Assembly: GCA_013398955.1 (NCBI GenBank)
Contig: VWPU01004991.1
Location: 1 to 64,000 of the forward strand
DNA length: 64,000 nucleotides
Origin: Callaeas wilsoni
Lineage: Eukaryota; Chordata; Aves; Passeriformes; Callaeidae
Direction of reading: 5' to 3'
The position numbers and the translations under genes are program-made. Position 1 is the stretch's first letter. Every line of letters starts with the position of its first letter. Of the stretch, positions 12,401 to 24,200 are shown piece after piece. The notes beneath the pieces were generated by a model. That model worked only from the letters and a program-made list of their open reading frames with translations. It ran no database searches and had not been told where the DNA came from.

Positions 12401-12989
12401 GCCTTCTTATTCTTATTCTCACAAGCACACAATATGTTCTTCTCTGGCTAATCTACTTAAAGTGTTATCAAATTTATTCCACTTATGGTAGCTGTTTCTG
12501 CCTATTATTTGTAACATCAGAGATATATGACCAGTTTTCAATATATGGAAGTCATCTTTTAATTTTAAATAAGTCCTTAACAATCCCTTTTGGACTTTTC
12601 TCCCCTTCAAGCTTTAATGAAAAGAAAAGGAACAGAAAGACATTGCCATAGCACTGCTCACAGAAAGCTTAAGCTGCAGAGCTGGGTGCAGACTAAGGTG
12701 AGTTTTCCAGGTGGCTGAATGCATTCATCAGGGCGCCAGGGACACCATCAGTCCCTGCAACATCTCCCCCTGCCCCTTTCAAGGGACAGAGCTGCATGTG
12801 CTACCCCAGCTCTAAGCCGTCCCAGTTCAGTAAACAGCAGACCTCTCTTATGAGCTGGCTGAGGGAAAGCTGTGAGGAACCTTGTTGGGGGCTGCCACCC
12901 GGTCCCTCTCCTCCAGAGCAACAACTAGTTCATCCTTGAGCATCACGGTGGATTTTTTGTGCCTGGCTGTGTCTCTTGCACCTTACACT
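12401..12989. other. Unique sequence, GC-rich second half
   Basis: From about 12660 to 12960 the sequence is richer in G+C than its surroundings but has few CpGs and no recognisable family. It directly precedes the outward-facing 3' end of a minus-strand CR1, so it is flank, not CR1. Its nature is unknown. Confidence 0.4.
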
Positions 12990-13100
12990 GAATCACAAAA
13001 TTATAGAATGGCTTTGTTGGAAAAAACACTAAGGATCATCTAGTTCCAATTGTACTGCCATAGACAGGTACACCTTCCCCTAGACCAAGTTGCTCAAAGC
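12990..13100 (-). mobile_element. CR1 LINE 3' end (minus strand)
   Basis: Read on the plus strand this is the reverse complement of an avian CR1 3' terminus: AATCACAAAATTATAGAATGG, then GGATCATCTAGTTCCAA, TGCCATAGACAGGTACACCT, and CCCTAGACCAAGTTGCTCAAAGCC. It meets a plus-strand CR1 at 13098-13101 with no unique DNA between. The simplest reading is that it is the distal part of the minus-strand element whose 5' part lies at 13471-14035. Confidence 0.9.
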
Positions 13101-13470
13101 CTGGACCAGAGAAGGCTCAGTCATGACCTCAGCACTCTCTACAACTGCCCGACAGGAGGTTGTAGCCAAGTGGAGGTCAGCCTCTTCTCCTAAGCAACCA
13201 GCATCAGGATGAGCGGATATAGTCTCAAGCTGCACCAGGAGAGATTTAGGCTGGACATTAGGAGGAATTCCTTCACAGAAAGGGATTAGACATTGCAATG
13301 GACTGTGCAAAGAGGTGATGGAATCACTGGAATCACCATCTTTAGAGGCATTTAAGAACAGACTGAGCACTCAGTGCCAAGGTCTAGCTGACAAGGTGAT
13401 GTTTGGTCACAGGTTAGACTTGAAGATCTCAGAGGTCTTTTCCAACCTAATTGATTCTGTGATTCTGTGA
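13098..13470 (+). mobile_element. CR1 LINE, 5'-truncated, plus strand
   Basis: The order of known CR1 blocks is clear. The CTCTCTACAACTGCCC..AGGAGGTTGTAGCC block comes first. GCACCAGGAGAGATTTAGGCTGG, GGACATTAGGAGGAATTCCTTCACAGAAAGGG and the CAATGGACTGTGCAAAGAGGTGATGGA block follow. It ends with GGTCTTTTCCAACCTAATTG and two ATTCTGTG copies. It covers the end of ORF2 and the 3' UTR. It is inserted between two pieces of a minus-strand CR1. Confidence 0.94.
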
Positions 13471-14035
13471 AAGCCTTTTCCATGTCCTGGATAACCAGGT
13501 GTCCTGTTTCCTTCTGTAGAGGGCCCACATTTTGCCTACCCTTTCTTTTATCACCAATGTACCTCTAGAAGTTTTTTGCGTTGCTTTGACATCCTTGGCC
13601 TGATTTAATTCTGTATGGTCCAGACATAGAAGCCATTTCACCACTGCTCTGTGATGTCAATAAGATCACAGGCCTGTAGGCACACACATGTCTACCTCCT
13701 CCAATTCTCCCTGCTATGCACATTTGCATAGAGGCATTTAAGTTGGATCGCAGTGAAGCCGACTTACTGGCTGGAGTGACAGGAATTCCTTTGTTCTGCT
13801 CTTCAGATGATCTCCTGCTGACCTGCAATCTCTCTCCAGGCTCTGGGCATCTCTTGCTGGCCCTGGCACCAAATTAGTAGGAGAGGGATGGATTGAGGTT
13901 CCCCTCCCCTTTCAACTGTCCCTGGGGCCATCTGGGGGCTGAACCAAACCCAAGAGTATCTGCCTGCCTCTGGCCTCAGCACTCTGCTCCAGAAATGCAT
14001 TTCTGTATGGCTGCTCCTGGCAGCAGCAACCCCCA
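13471..14035 (-). mobile_element. CR1 LINE, 5' UTR/endonuclease and early RT part, internally deleted
   Basis: On the minus strand, 13750 down to 13640 reads like the start of CR1 ORF2 (endonuclease domain). Recognisable words are CTTAAATGCCTCTATGCAAA, then CATCACAGAGCAGTGG. Without a gap it then jumps to a pre-RT block at 13600-13471 (GCCAAGGATGTCAAAGCAAC, ACATTGGTGATAAAAG, TGTGGGCCCTCTACAGAAGG, GACATGGAAAAGGCTT). Most of the endonuclease-RT linker is therefore missing. 13760-14035 is GC-rich and probably the CR1 5' region, which is less certain. Stop codons and frameshifts rule out activity. Confidence 0.78.
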
Positions 14036-16740
14036 AGGCTGAGGTCAGAAATGAATGGCTATAGTGATGTTAGATGTGCAGAATTCCCTTTGGCAAACAA
14101 AGTCCTCAGGGACCAGTTGTGAAACATCTGTGTCTCTGTTCTTGATGGCAGGACCTCTGGCCCTAGGTTTTGAATACCATTAGAAGGCTTGGGTTTGGGT
14201 TTTTTTGTTTGTTTAATTATTTATTTATTTTCCCTACAGAAGCTGTATGAGGCTCTGAAACAGAAATATTTGGTATTCACACTAATATAAGTAATAGTAT
14301 GCATCACCGTGCATAAACATTTTACTGCAATTGGGTAACTACTATTCTTTACTCATCTAGTGGTAATAAAAGGGAAAACTTTTTTCACATTCAGTGATAA
14401 GGGAGAGCTGTCTAAATCCAGTGGCAAAAATAAGTAGAATGGGATTTACTGTTACCAGAGGCTACTTCTGAGAGGTTGACTGTGGGGGTTTTTTTCCCTT
14501 ATTTCTGTTTTTGCAATGTAATGGAGAACTACTGAAATGAGAGGGACACTGCTTCAAGGTCATTGTAAGAAGAGTAAACTTAATACTGACTTTGAATGTA
14601 TATTGCACACATTTGAACCGGTAGGGATAACAAGCACTCACAAGAGACTCAGTCAACAATTCACTTGACAACACAAACTACAGGTTTGCTTTGCTTCTGT
14701 ATAGTATTTTTATGGATTTTCTGATTTTGATTAGAATAGCCAGACGTGGTGGGTCACACCTTGAGCTGAGATGAGTACTTGAATTGGCTACTGTTTGAAG
14801 CAACCTTTAACAGCTGACACCACCTGGTGGTTTAAAGATCTAATCTGTGCACTTCTAGCTTTCTATGACAATGTCATGGATTATTTATTTTAAGAGACTG
14901 TAGGAAGCCATGTTCAACCTTGGTTTTTGAAAAATATCCAGCTCTAAAGACCAGTAATGAGCTAAACCTCCATTTAAGGTCAAATTTTAAAGCTTTCCAA
15001 AACCTTTAATGACAGATCCATCATAATATGAAATTTTTTCAGTGTTTTGTGTTTAATTAACTTTAAACTGGATTCACCTAATCTTCTGTCAAAAAGAAAA
15101 TAACAACTCAAAAATCATTATAGCTGTCTGAGTCAAAAGAAATGCAAAAGGGTAATATCTCTGTGAATGAAGGAAAATATTACGAAATACACTCCACTAT
15201 GTACACCACAAAAATACCGTCATTATCATTATCAAAGCTCAGTGAACACAAGTTTATCAAAGACTTGAATACCTCTTGCAAAGCTCAGAAAAGTTGCTCT
15301 TAAAACATTCTTGACAAAAGTTTTCTGGAGATAAAAAAATATGTCTGTCTAAAACTATCTGTTTTGCGTCTGTTTTGAATTTTGATTTTACTTGTTCATT
15401 TGCCTGTTTGTTGCAGAGGGACTTTTGTTTCTTTCTAAATAAATCTTAAAAAGAAGATACATTAAAATTTTAGTTTATAGAATCAACCTAGAGCTACGGA
15501 AGTGAGAGTCTAACCCAAAGCTTGCTATGTCCCTATCATTTCTCAGAAAGACTTTTTTAATTTCAAATCATTATCTTAGGTGTCGAAACTTCTTTAGCTT
15601 ACTGATACTTGATAATATGTGGCAATGAGCTTGTTTTGGGAGCTTTAAAAAACAAAAATCACCTTTTAATCTTAAGCTAATTATCACATATGAAACATCT
15701 CCTCCAGACAGAACCTTGATAAAGATAGAGGTCACCAAACCTTTCTAGTTTGCTTGTGATAAAACTGGAAAGTATCACATTCAGTTTGGCTTTATTCCTC
15801 AGATTACATGTTCACATCGAAGTAGATATTATATATTTGTTTGTGCAAATGTATTTTGCACACAAAAATACATTTCAGATGCATATATACACATATTCAA
15901 TACACTTCTGTTAGTAAAGACAAAACCATTTGTTTCTGAAATGGAGAAATAGAACTTTAACCCTCAGTCCACCTGCAGAGGTTATGCTTTGATTCTCATA
16001 ATCACAGTTCTATAACAGCTTGAAATAATGAATGCCAAAAAGGTCATTGAAAACTAGCAAGTCTAAGTTAAAATATCGTGGAAAATAAGTTGAATTTAAT
16101 TACTACACAGATTTCATTTGAAACATTTATTGATGAATTTTTATTTTAAGAAATCAGAGCAACTGATAAGCATATAAATACAATTAAAGTATCTGACAGA
16201 AGTATCAGATGTATACAGCTTATAAGATGATCAGTACAATTTGAGTGAATAGAAAAACATCACAGAATTTAAGTTAGTTTTGCACAGGAAATCAATATGG
16301 TACACAGGATATTAAACAATATTATTTTGTATTTTGTGTGTTAGATACAGGCAACTCATTTAATGAAAAAGATCCAAAAGTGGAAGTGGAGAGAGACAGG
16401 AGAACACTTTAGTTTTTTCCAAACTAATATCTTGGACTTTCTACAATCAGTTTTTCTTAATTGTGAATATTAGATTTTCTTCACTTGGTTATAATCATGC
16501 ATTTGTCAGTGATAAATAGGAAACATAAACTCTGTAAACTTCAGTGAAAAAAGTTCATTACCTCCATCAGACAAGTATTATATTCAATGAAGTAAATCCA
16601 CTGCTTCTAAAATTCAAATTTAATGATTTACATTAAAGATTAATTTTCCTTACAGTTTTGAAAACTGTTAAACTGGATGTAGTTTTAATAGAAAGCTCTT
16701 TGTTGAATTGATACTTTCTACAAAACATATAATATGTTTT
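14036..16740. other. Unique AT-rich sequence
   Basis: No repeat family or gene was recognised. A T-rich GTTT/ATTT tract lies at about 14188-14232, and a small inverted repeat (9 bp arms, 7-base spacer) at 15849-15873. No RNA gene was seen. Confidence 0.5.
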
Positions 16741-16880
16741 TGTGGTGGGTTGACCTTCAGTGGCTGCCACATGCCCACCAAGCCATTCTACTATTTCCCC
16801 CTCAGCAGGGCAGGGGAGAAGGAAATGAGATGAAAATGGATTTACAGGTCAAGACAAAGGCCATTCATCATTTTAATAAT
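16741..16880 (-). mobile_element. LTR fragment of an avian endogenous retrovirus
   Basis: The plus strand begins TGTGGTGGGTTGACC and continues with a TGCCCACCAAG block, a CCCCCTCAGCAGGGCAGGGG block and an AGGTCAAGACAAAGG block. This is the reverse complement of the 3' end of an LTR type I recall from bird genomes. The terminal CCACA expected at the LTR end is intact. The inner part fades into AT-rich sequence near 16880, so only part of the LTR remains. No internal retroviral sequence adjoins it. Confidence 0.7.
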
Positions 16881-18481
16881 ATGTATATATGTAAAATTTA
16901 TCTAGAGATAGATGAGATCTCTTTGTGATTAGTGCTTGTATTTTCAACCAGTACTTTAAGACTTTGAAGTTAAACTGTTACCACTTCCTTGACCTTCTCA
17001 GGAGAAAAATTTACCATAAAATTTATCTGAGCTTGCAAATTTTCAGTCTTGTGAATTCTGGCACTCACAACTGTTTTCGCTGCATTTTCTAGGCTTTCCA
17101 TGTTTAAATGTGTGATTCATGTAAATTATTCAGTCGAAGAGTCTTCATGTAAAAGTCTGTGAAAGTCTTGGGTTAAGTTAAATCAAACTCTTTTGGCAAA
17201 GTAAGCAAGAGGTTGTGGAAATACTGACACAGATGGATAGATTTTTATCAACAGTATTTTCAGTCCCTTAAAAATTAAAATCTGTTGGGAAGAAAGCCCT
17301 TCCTAATAATAAATTCTTATTTTGGAATAAGCAAAATGTGGAAGTAGTAAAAAAAAATCAAAAAAGACAGGTTTTTTATTAAATATGACTTTTCTGCAGA
17401 TCATATAACATGTTAATGCAAATAATGAAAATTAAATATGGAGAAACTGTGCAAATATAGTGAGGACTCCCTAACCAGACATAATGGAATTAATATTTCC
17501 TGTATTTCCTCTAGCTTGGCAGAGGCTATCTTTTGACCTTTACAAGACAGCAAAACACTTACCTATTCTTTAAAGCACTTTTTTGAAGAAGTGGCTCATG
17601 TTTTGATGGTGAAAGTACTGTTAGCTGGGGGTTTTTTTCCGCTTCCTCTGCTGGAACAGAAGACAAAAGTATCAATTTTGTACTTTTATGTATATTACAC
17701 ATTTTTTGAATGTAAGGTGGTAGAAATACAATAGATCTCAGAGCTCCCATGGATACATTTTTTTGAGTTTACTTTGAGACAAAATCTAATTCACAGAATC
17801 GAATGTTTAAACTGCTGCTGTTGCATTCACTTACTGTCAGCACTTACAAAGGTGCAAAGGACATATAGAAGGCTGTTATTCAGCTTTTGTTCTACATAAC
17901 TTTTGTATTCACAGTGTATAATGTTGTAAAAGTGAAAAAACCCACGAAAATAAACAATAGAAAGGAAATATGAAGAAAATATTTAGATATATACTTATTT
18001 TATTCCTCTAATCTAGAATCAAATGTTGGACCACACTTATGAGGCACCAGAATTTCTGATTAAATTAAATGTTTGCATTTTTTTAGTAGAGGACTTTGAA
18101 AAAAGAGTGGGAGAGCTATAGGAATATAAAGGTAATTCAGAATAACCTTCTCAGAATCACCATTGCAATCTCTGGAGTAAACAAGAGGAAAAGAATTGCC
18201 AAGTTACTCTTGCTCAATTAAAATGGTTCTGAGAAAGATGTTCTAGAGAAGGAGGAAAAGCAACTTCAAGTGTTTAAAATAAATAAAAAATTAGTGCTAT
18301 CTCTTACTAGGGGACTAATGACTCATCAGCCCTAAAATTTGTAGTGTAGCATTTTGCTTAATAATGCCATCTCTTGTTTGCATGCATTTATTCAAAAACA
18401 GCCCTCTTTTGATACAGCGTTAAAATAACACTAGGTGTTCTGAAGATACAGTTTAAAAAATAGCATGAAAATGGAATCAGT
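16881..18481. other. Unique AT-rich sequence, nothing recognised
   Basis: No gene, RNA or mobile element was recognised. The minus-strand open frame at 17559-17750 carries no motif. Confidence 0.5.
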
Positions 18482-18594
18482 GGGAAGGAAGGAAGGAAGG
18501 AAGGAAGGAAGGAAGGAAGGAAGGAAGGAAGGAAGGAAGGAAGGAAGGAAGGAAGGAAGGAAGGAAGGAAGGAAGGAAGGAAGGAAGGAAGGAA
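18482..18594. repeat. (GGAA)n tetranucleotide microsatellite, about 28 copies
   Basis: A perfect, uninterrupted GGAA array of roughly 112 bases, all purine on the plus strand. Its purity means recent expansion or ongoing slippage. GGAA is the core of ETS-family binding sites, and all-purine mirror-repeat DNA can form triplex structures; both are general knowledge, not shown here. Confidence 0.98.
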
Positions 18595-20700
18595 TGTTCT
18601 TTAAACATTCTGAGAAAATGTTATGAGTATTTTACATTTAATTATGTAATTCATTCCTTAAAGAGACAGAGACCTCCTACTGCTTGTTTGAAAGCAGGTA
18701 ATTTACTACTTTAAATATTCACAATGTTCATAGACAAAATTACAGGAATTTCAGTTAAATTCAGAGATTTAGAAAAGATTTAAGTGAAAGAGCTTGAAGA
18801 GCAAAGTGTCAACTGATAACCTGTAAAATACTATTTATCATTGTGTGTATCTAGACTTTATGTTCCTCTTGCATGTCAGACCTTGGGGCTTACGAACATA
18901 GGAAAACATTCAAAGCCCGAATGAAGGCTATTTCTTTCAATCTGAACTAAATGTTCAACCTCCACTGAAGGCACATCCACTTAACCAGTATATTTGACTT
19001 TTTTTGTGGCTCAACAAGGCTCTGAAAGGCAAAATAAAGCTGACAAAAAAGCACTAGGTAAAATATGACCATGAGTACGTAGCAGCATCACGATTCATGA
19101 AGGCTTGAAAGTGGTGCTTCTTTGGTTTTGTAACAGTATGAATTAATTAATATCTTCAATTTTTAAATTCATACACACTTTTTGCTGCTGATAAATTTCC
19201 CCACCTTTATCCTTATCCAAGGTTTATGTCTTGAAAACAAGAAAAAACCTCTTTGGGTCGTGAAAATGTGCTTATCAGAAGGACCGAGTCACTGACTCAC
19301 TTGGCTCTGTGCTCGTCTGAGGCATCCCTGATCCTTAGCAAGGAGGGTAAGTTCTGACATAAGTCTGATTTCTTTCCTTCATAAAGAAAAGCATAAAGAA
19401 AAGTAAGGGATTATTTATTTCAAGAAGGACATGTAAGAGCAAAACACACCTTTTTTGTAAAAAGACTGCGCAAAAATGGGAAAGAGACGTTAATAAATGT
19501 ATGATGGATCAGTGAATGGAATATTTATGCCAGTAATTTTACACATAACATTTCCACAGCCGATAAAATAGTCAAATAGTTTTACCTAATTTTCTCCATG
19601 ATACATTAGCGCAGTATTTGATATGGTCTTATTCCTGAAAAAAAGGGCAGTTTACAATGATTAAGGAAAAAAAAGATTGCCATACTCACAAGCTTCTTGG
19701 AGAAAAACAGAAGGTTTTTACTTAGAAATTGTTCTTAATGAAACTAACATAGAATTCACTAAAAGACAGAATACAATTATAGAAATTTCCATTTCACAAT
19801 AAAAAAAATCATAGGTCTTGGTAAATGTAATTTATTGGTGGAGATTTCATATAAGAAACCCAGAGTCTTGGAATTGCCATGGAATTCAGAAACTAAGTGT
19901 CTGACCTAAAAGATTTACTCTCAACTTACCCAGAGTTCAAAAATTTGAACTAAACTTTGTGGGCTCTTTTAAAAAGAGAAGAGTTTTTTCATCTATGCCC
20001 TTTTGAGTAGTTTATTTTCTTTTTTGTGTGTGTTTTTTTCCTGAACAATGCTGATGAGATAATTTTTTACATACTTCCCATGATTTTAAAATTATTTTAA
20101 TACTTGTCTTCTCTGATAATATCTGTAAGGTCTAAACATACAGTTAGTTGTCCTGGTTGATCACCAGAAGTAATAAAGTATAGAAGATATCATCAGTACA
20201 CACACACACAAAACAAAAAAAAAAAATTATATTTGTATTCACTGATACAACACTACTGAAATAGATTTTCTTCACTGTAGGCAATGCTTAAAAGATAGAA
20301 TACTGTAAATCCCAGAGGAGCTTTTTAAAAGATTTTGGCTCCTTGTAGCTTCCTCAGCACTATATAGTGTACTGACAGAGGCACCTTTAGTGCCAAATTT
20401 ATCCTAAGTACCTGCATTGAGATCAGGTGTCTCTTTCTATGAGCTGCTAAAGGGAAGGAAACTGAGCATAATCTCACCTGGCTGTACAGTCACCGTCCTG
20501 TTAATGAGTAATTAAAGTGTGCATAGGAATCACAAACCTGCTGGGCCACAGGGATACCTTTGAATGCAGAATACACTGCACTGCACAGTATGGGGGATAT
20601 AAACCTGTTGGCTTCTACTTCTGAAAATCACAGGGGATTTGATTAAACAGTTTCAGGTTTGGGTTTACCATATTCTGATATCCATTTTTGCACGAAGCTG
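18595..20700. other. Unique AT-rich sequence
   Basis: No gene or mobile element was recognised. A short (CA)n plus A-rich tract lies at 20197-20226. Several long A and T runs occur near 19660 and 20020-20040. Confidence 0.5.
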
Positions 20701-21264
20701 TGCCATGGTTTAACCCCAGGCAGACACCAAGCCCCACAGCTTCTCGCTCACTTCCCAGCAGCAGGACTGGGGAGAAAATCAGAAGGGTAAAAACTGGAAA
20801 ACTCTTGGGCTGAGATAAAGACAGTTCAATAGGGAAAGCAGAAGCAGTGCACACAAGCAAAGCAAACCAAGGAGTGCTCAGCCATCCCCAGGAGAGCAGG
20901 GCCCCACCACATGTGACAGTCACTTGGGAAGACAAATGACATTTTTCCAAACTCCCCTTTTATCCTTCGTCCTCTGACTTTATACCCTGATTACATGTGA
21001 TGTTATGTGGTGTGGAGTATCCCTTTGGTCAGCTGGGGTCACCTGTCCTGGCTGTGTCTCCTCCCAACCTCTCTTGCACCCCGACCTCCCTCACCCCTGT
21101 GGCAGCATGGAAAGCAGAAAAGGCTTTGGCTCTGTGTGAGCCCTGCTCAGCAATAACAAACACATCTCTGTATTATCAACTCTGTGTTCAGCACAAATCC
21201 AAAACACAGCCCCATACCAGTCACTGTGAAGGAAATTAACTCTACCCCAGATGAAACCAGCACA
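20701..21264 (-). mobile_element. Solo LTR of an avian endogenous retrovirus (564 bp)
   Basis: The plus strand runs from TGCCATGGTTTAACCCC to CCAGCACA, so the element reads TGTGCTGG..GGCA on the minus strand, with TG..CA ends. Internal blocks match an LTR common in birds: GCTGAGATAAAGACAGTTCA, AGCAAAGCAAACCAAGGA, CTTGGGAAGACAAA, TGTCCTGGCTGTGTCTCCTC, TTCAGCACAAATCCAAAACA. A minus-strand TATA box (GGTATAAAG) sits at about 20976-20985. The usual ATTAAA signal appears mutated to ATTGAA near 20827. AGCTG before and GGCTG after give a near-perfect 5 bp target duplication. No gag, pol or env adjoins it, so it is a solo LTR left by recombination. Confidence 0.88.
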
Positions 21265-24200
21265 GGCTGTTACACTGCCTCTGCTGTGAAGACCCCCTGG
21301 AATTCTCATGCACCTGAATAGAGGTGTCAAGGTCAAAATTTGTCCTTTAAATAGATACAGAGCTGGCAGCATGCTTGCTCATAACAGAAGGTAGGCTTTT
21401 CATGATAATCGTGTTTGAAAGTCTCAGCATCCTACTTTGAAAATTCTTTTTCTATCTGAATTTCCTTCAAGTAAGAGATTGAAATGGTTAGTATCATAAA
21501 AGGTTGTTTTCTAATTTCTTTTTAATGTAAATCTTAACAGGAAAAAGGTTAATCACCACAAGTATAAGTTACTAGTTTGAAATAATCATAACAATAAAAG
21601 CAACAACAAAAAGAAGTGTTAGCGAGGTCCTTCATAAATATTCTGCCATTTTCAAGGAAGTGAACTGGCTGTGGCTATTTCAGTGTGTCCAGCTTAGAGC
21701 ACAGTGAGCTGGAACAGGAAATGGTCCTGGATGCTCTTCCATCCAACAAATCTGGAAGACTGTGATATCCACATGTTTTTTTAAAATTAGTCTTCTTATG
21801 AAAGAAAGTAGAAGAGGTTTTAGTTTTCATTGTCAGTTTCGAGTATCTCACAGAATTGGAAGAGAAGTCATTTAAGGAAGACATTGATTCCTAGAAAAGT
21901 TAATAATATATAATTAAGGAAATGGCAAATGGGGGATAATTTGTAAGCTACAATATTTTCATAAATGCCATCTTAAAACTGGAAAAGAGTCACCTGGCAT
22001 GGTTTAAAAGGCACTTGAACAGTGTTCTTAGCAATGTGATTAATTTTTGCTCAACCATGAAGTGGTCAGGTAGTTGAACTAGATTATTGTTATAGGTCCC
22101 CTACAAATGAAATATTCTAATCTATATTATTTGCTTCAATTCAATTTGGTGTGATTGAGTTCCATACTATATCTTACCCTGTTATATATACTGTTATTTA
22201 TACTGATTTTAATATTTCAAGGAACAGTATCATTTACAGTGATTACCTTTTTGCCATTTTGGTTTCCTTTAACTTCTGTAGAAAGCATCCCATTCTGCAT
22301 TTAACCATATGTAGATGTCTTCCTGCACACAGACCTCCTCTGTACTGACACAGCAGAATTGAAACCTTAATTTGCTTTTTTTTTTTAACAGAGCTATATA
22401 TCTCAGAATGAGAATGCTAGAGATAGAAGCCAGCCTACATAAAGTTCCATTCCAAAAGCTTTTTCAGATGACCCTCACAAATTTCAACCACTGAGGTTTC
22501 CATTGATTCACTGAAAAACAATACTACAGCCTGTTAAAAGTTACCACAAGAAATTAAGGATTTTACGTGCTTTGTAGATTACCTTCCAAAATTGTATGTG
22601 TGTGTACCTAAATCAAAAGATGGTCTTCTCTAATGATAATTAGATGGTTTTCTTCAGCTTCTTATCAGAAGCCAAAATACAGATATTAATTTTAACTACC
22701 AATTAATATGCTAACCATTTGTCAGGAAGACCTAATGACCTAATCATTGGACCGTAATTCTTTAATTTATCACCTCATTCCCTGCGGCTGTTGACTGCAG
22801 TAGTGCGGTCTGCTGGCAAGGCGCACACAGGCTGCTGCCAGAGGCCAGCGCTCTGTGGCAGTGAAGGCCCTGGGGCCCGGTGCCACGGAGTTCACAGGCA
22901 GAGGACACAGTCCTCCAGACATTTCTCTGGCACTTTTGAGGTCTTCTGCATGTGTGTAGTAGAAAGCTCCTTATTTCCTTATATTTATGCAGTGATGTGC
23001 AGTGCTGGGATGTTAGCGCATTTTGTATTTTCAAGGAACTCACTTGGTGAGGCGCTTTGTATGGCTGCATTGTACAGACTTAGAGTCAAAACCAAACCCA
23101 TGTCCTCTGTCATATCTGAATCCAAATTCTGTTCTAGTTTATATTTCCTAATCTCCAAAACTTCTTTCTGCTCTATTTAGAGTTTATTCTGATTTATGGT
23201 TCAAGGACAGAAAATTGGTGTTCCTGTTAATCTTACTGAAGTGATCTATAAAACCTAACTGGCTGTGAGGATTACTGGACTGACTAAACATACTCTACAG
23301 TATTAATGGTCATTGAATGTAGATACTGGACACTTCAGTAATGTCCAAATTTTTAAGCAAATTAAAATATATACCATCAAAGATTAAAAAACAAAATGAA
23401 AAATGAATTTTTTATTATTATTGATTTGCAGTTAAAAAATTGACAAATTAGAGAAATGTATGTCAAGAGCTATTAAACACAAAGTTGAAGACAAAATTTG
23501 ACATTAGATATTAAATTCCAAATTGTTGGAAGCCTTACAGTATAATTTTCTCAGTTCTGATGCATTTTTTTCCCTAAGCATTCGCAACTGTCTATTTTCA
23601 GAAACATGATACTAGGCTGAAGAGATTGTGAATAGCTGTTCAGTACGTTCTTTGGCAGAATAAATCAGTCTTAAAGAGAAAATTTTAAGCATATCTAAAA
23701 TGCAGCCTTCCCCACCATTAGTTATGCAATTGAAACAATAAATTCACCTGGAGATTTAATAAGCTTATTGGATTTAAAAAAATCTTTGTCAAACACACAA
23801 ACGACACAAACAGGGAAAAAAAAGAGAAAAAAGTGTATTCTGTCCTTATCATTCCTGCTTTTTAAAATAGTATGAATGCCAAATTGCAGAGTTGTCAACT
23901 TGTGGTGTACTCAATAGTCATATTTTACAAGTGAGAACATTGCAGAACAGATTCAACCTCCTTCCGTCTGATAGTGGTGGTAAGTGTCGGTGGGGTGTGT
24001 TTATACTCTTTCCCTGTATATTCAGCCTTGCGTCTTTGACAAACATGAGCATCCCAGAGGGCACACAGTTCTCCTAGACTTGCTATGATTTTCCACATAT
24101 CCTAGAGCAGTAATTCTCTAAATATTATGTGAAGCACTTACCCAGATTCAGAACAGAGTAATATCGGGGAGGTTATGGGGTAGGAATTGAAGGGTATAGA

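Noticed and set aside
15849..15873. 9 bp inverted repeat around GCACACA
   Set aside because: Short AT-rich palindromes of this size are expected by chance many times in 64 kb.
22791..23180. 129-codon plus-strand frame as a gene
   Set aside because: Openness comes from the GC-richer patch. The opposite strand is open too, and no motif or splice context was found.
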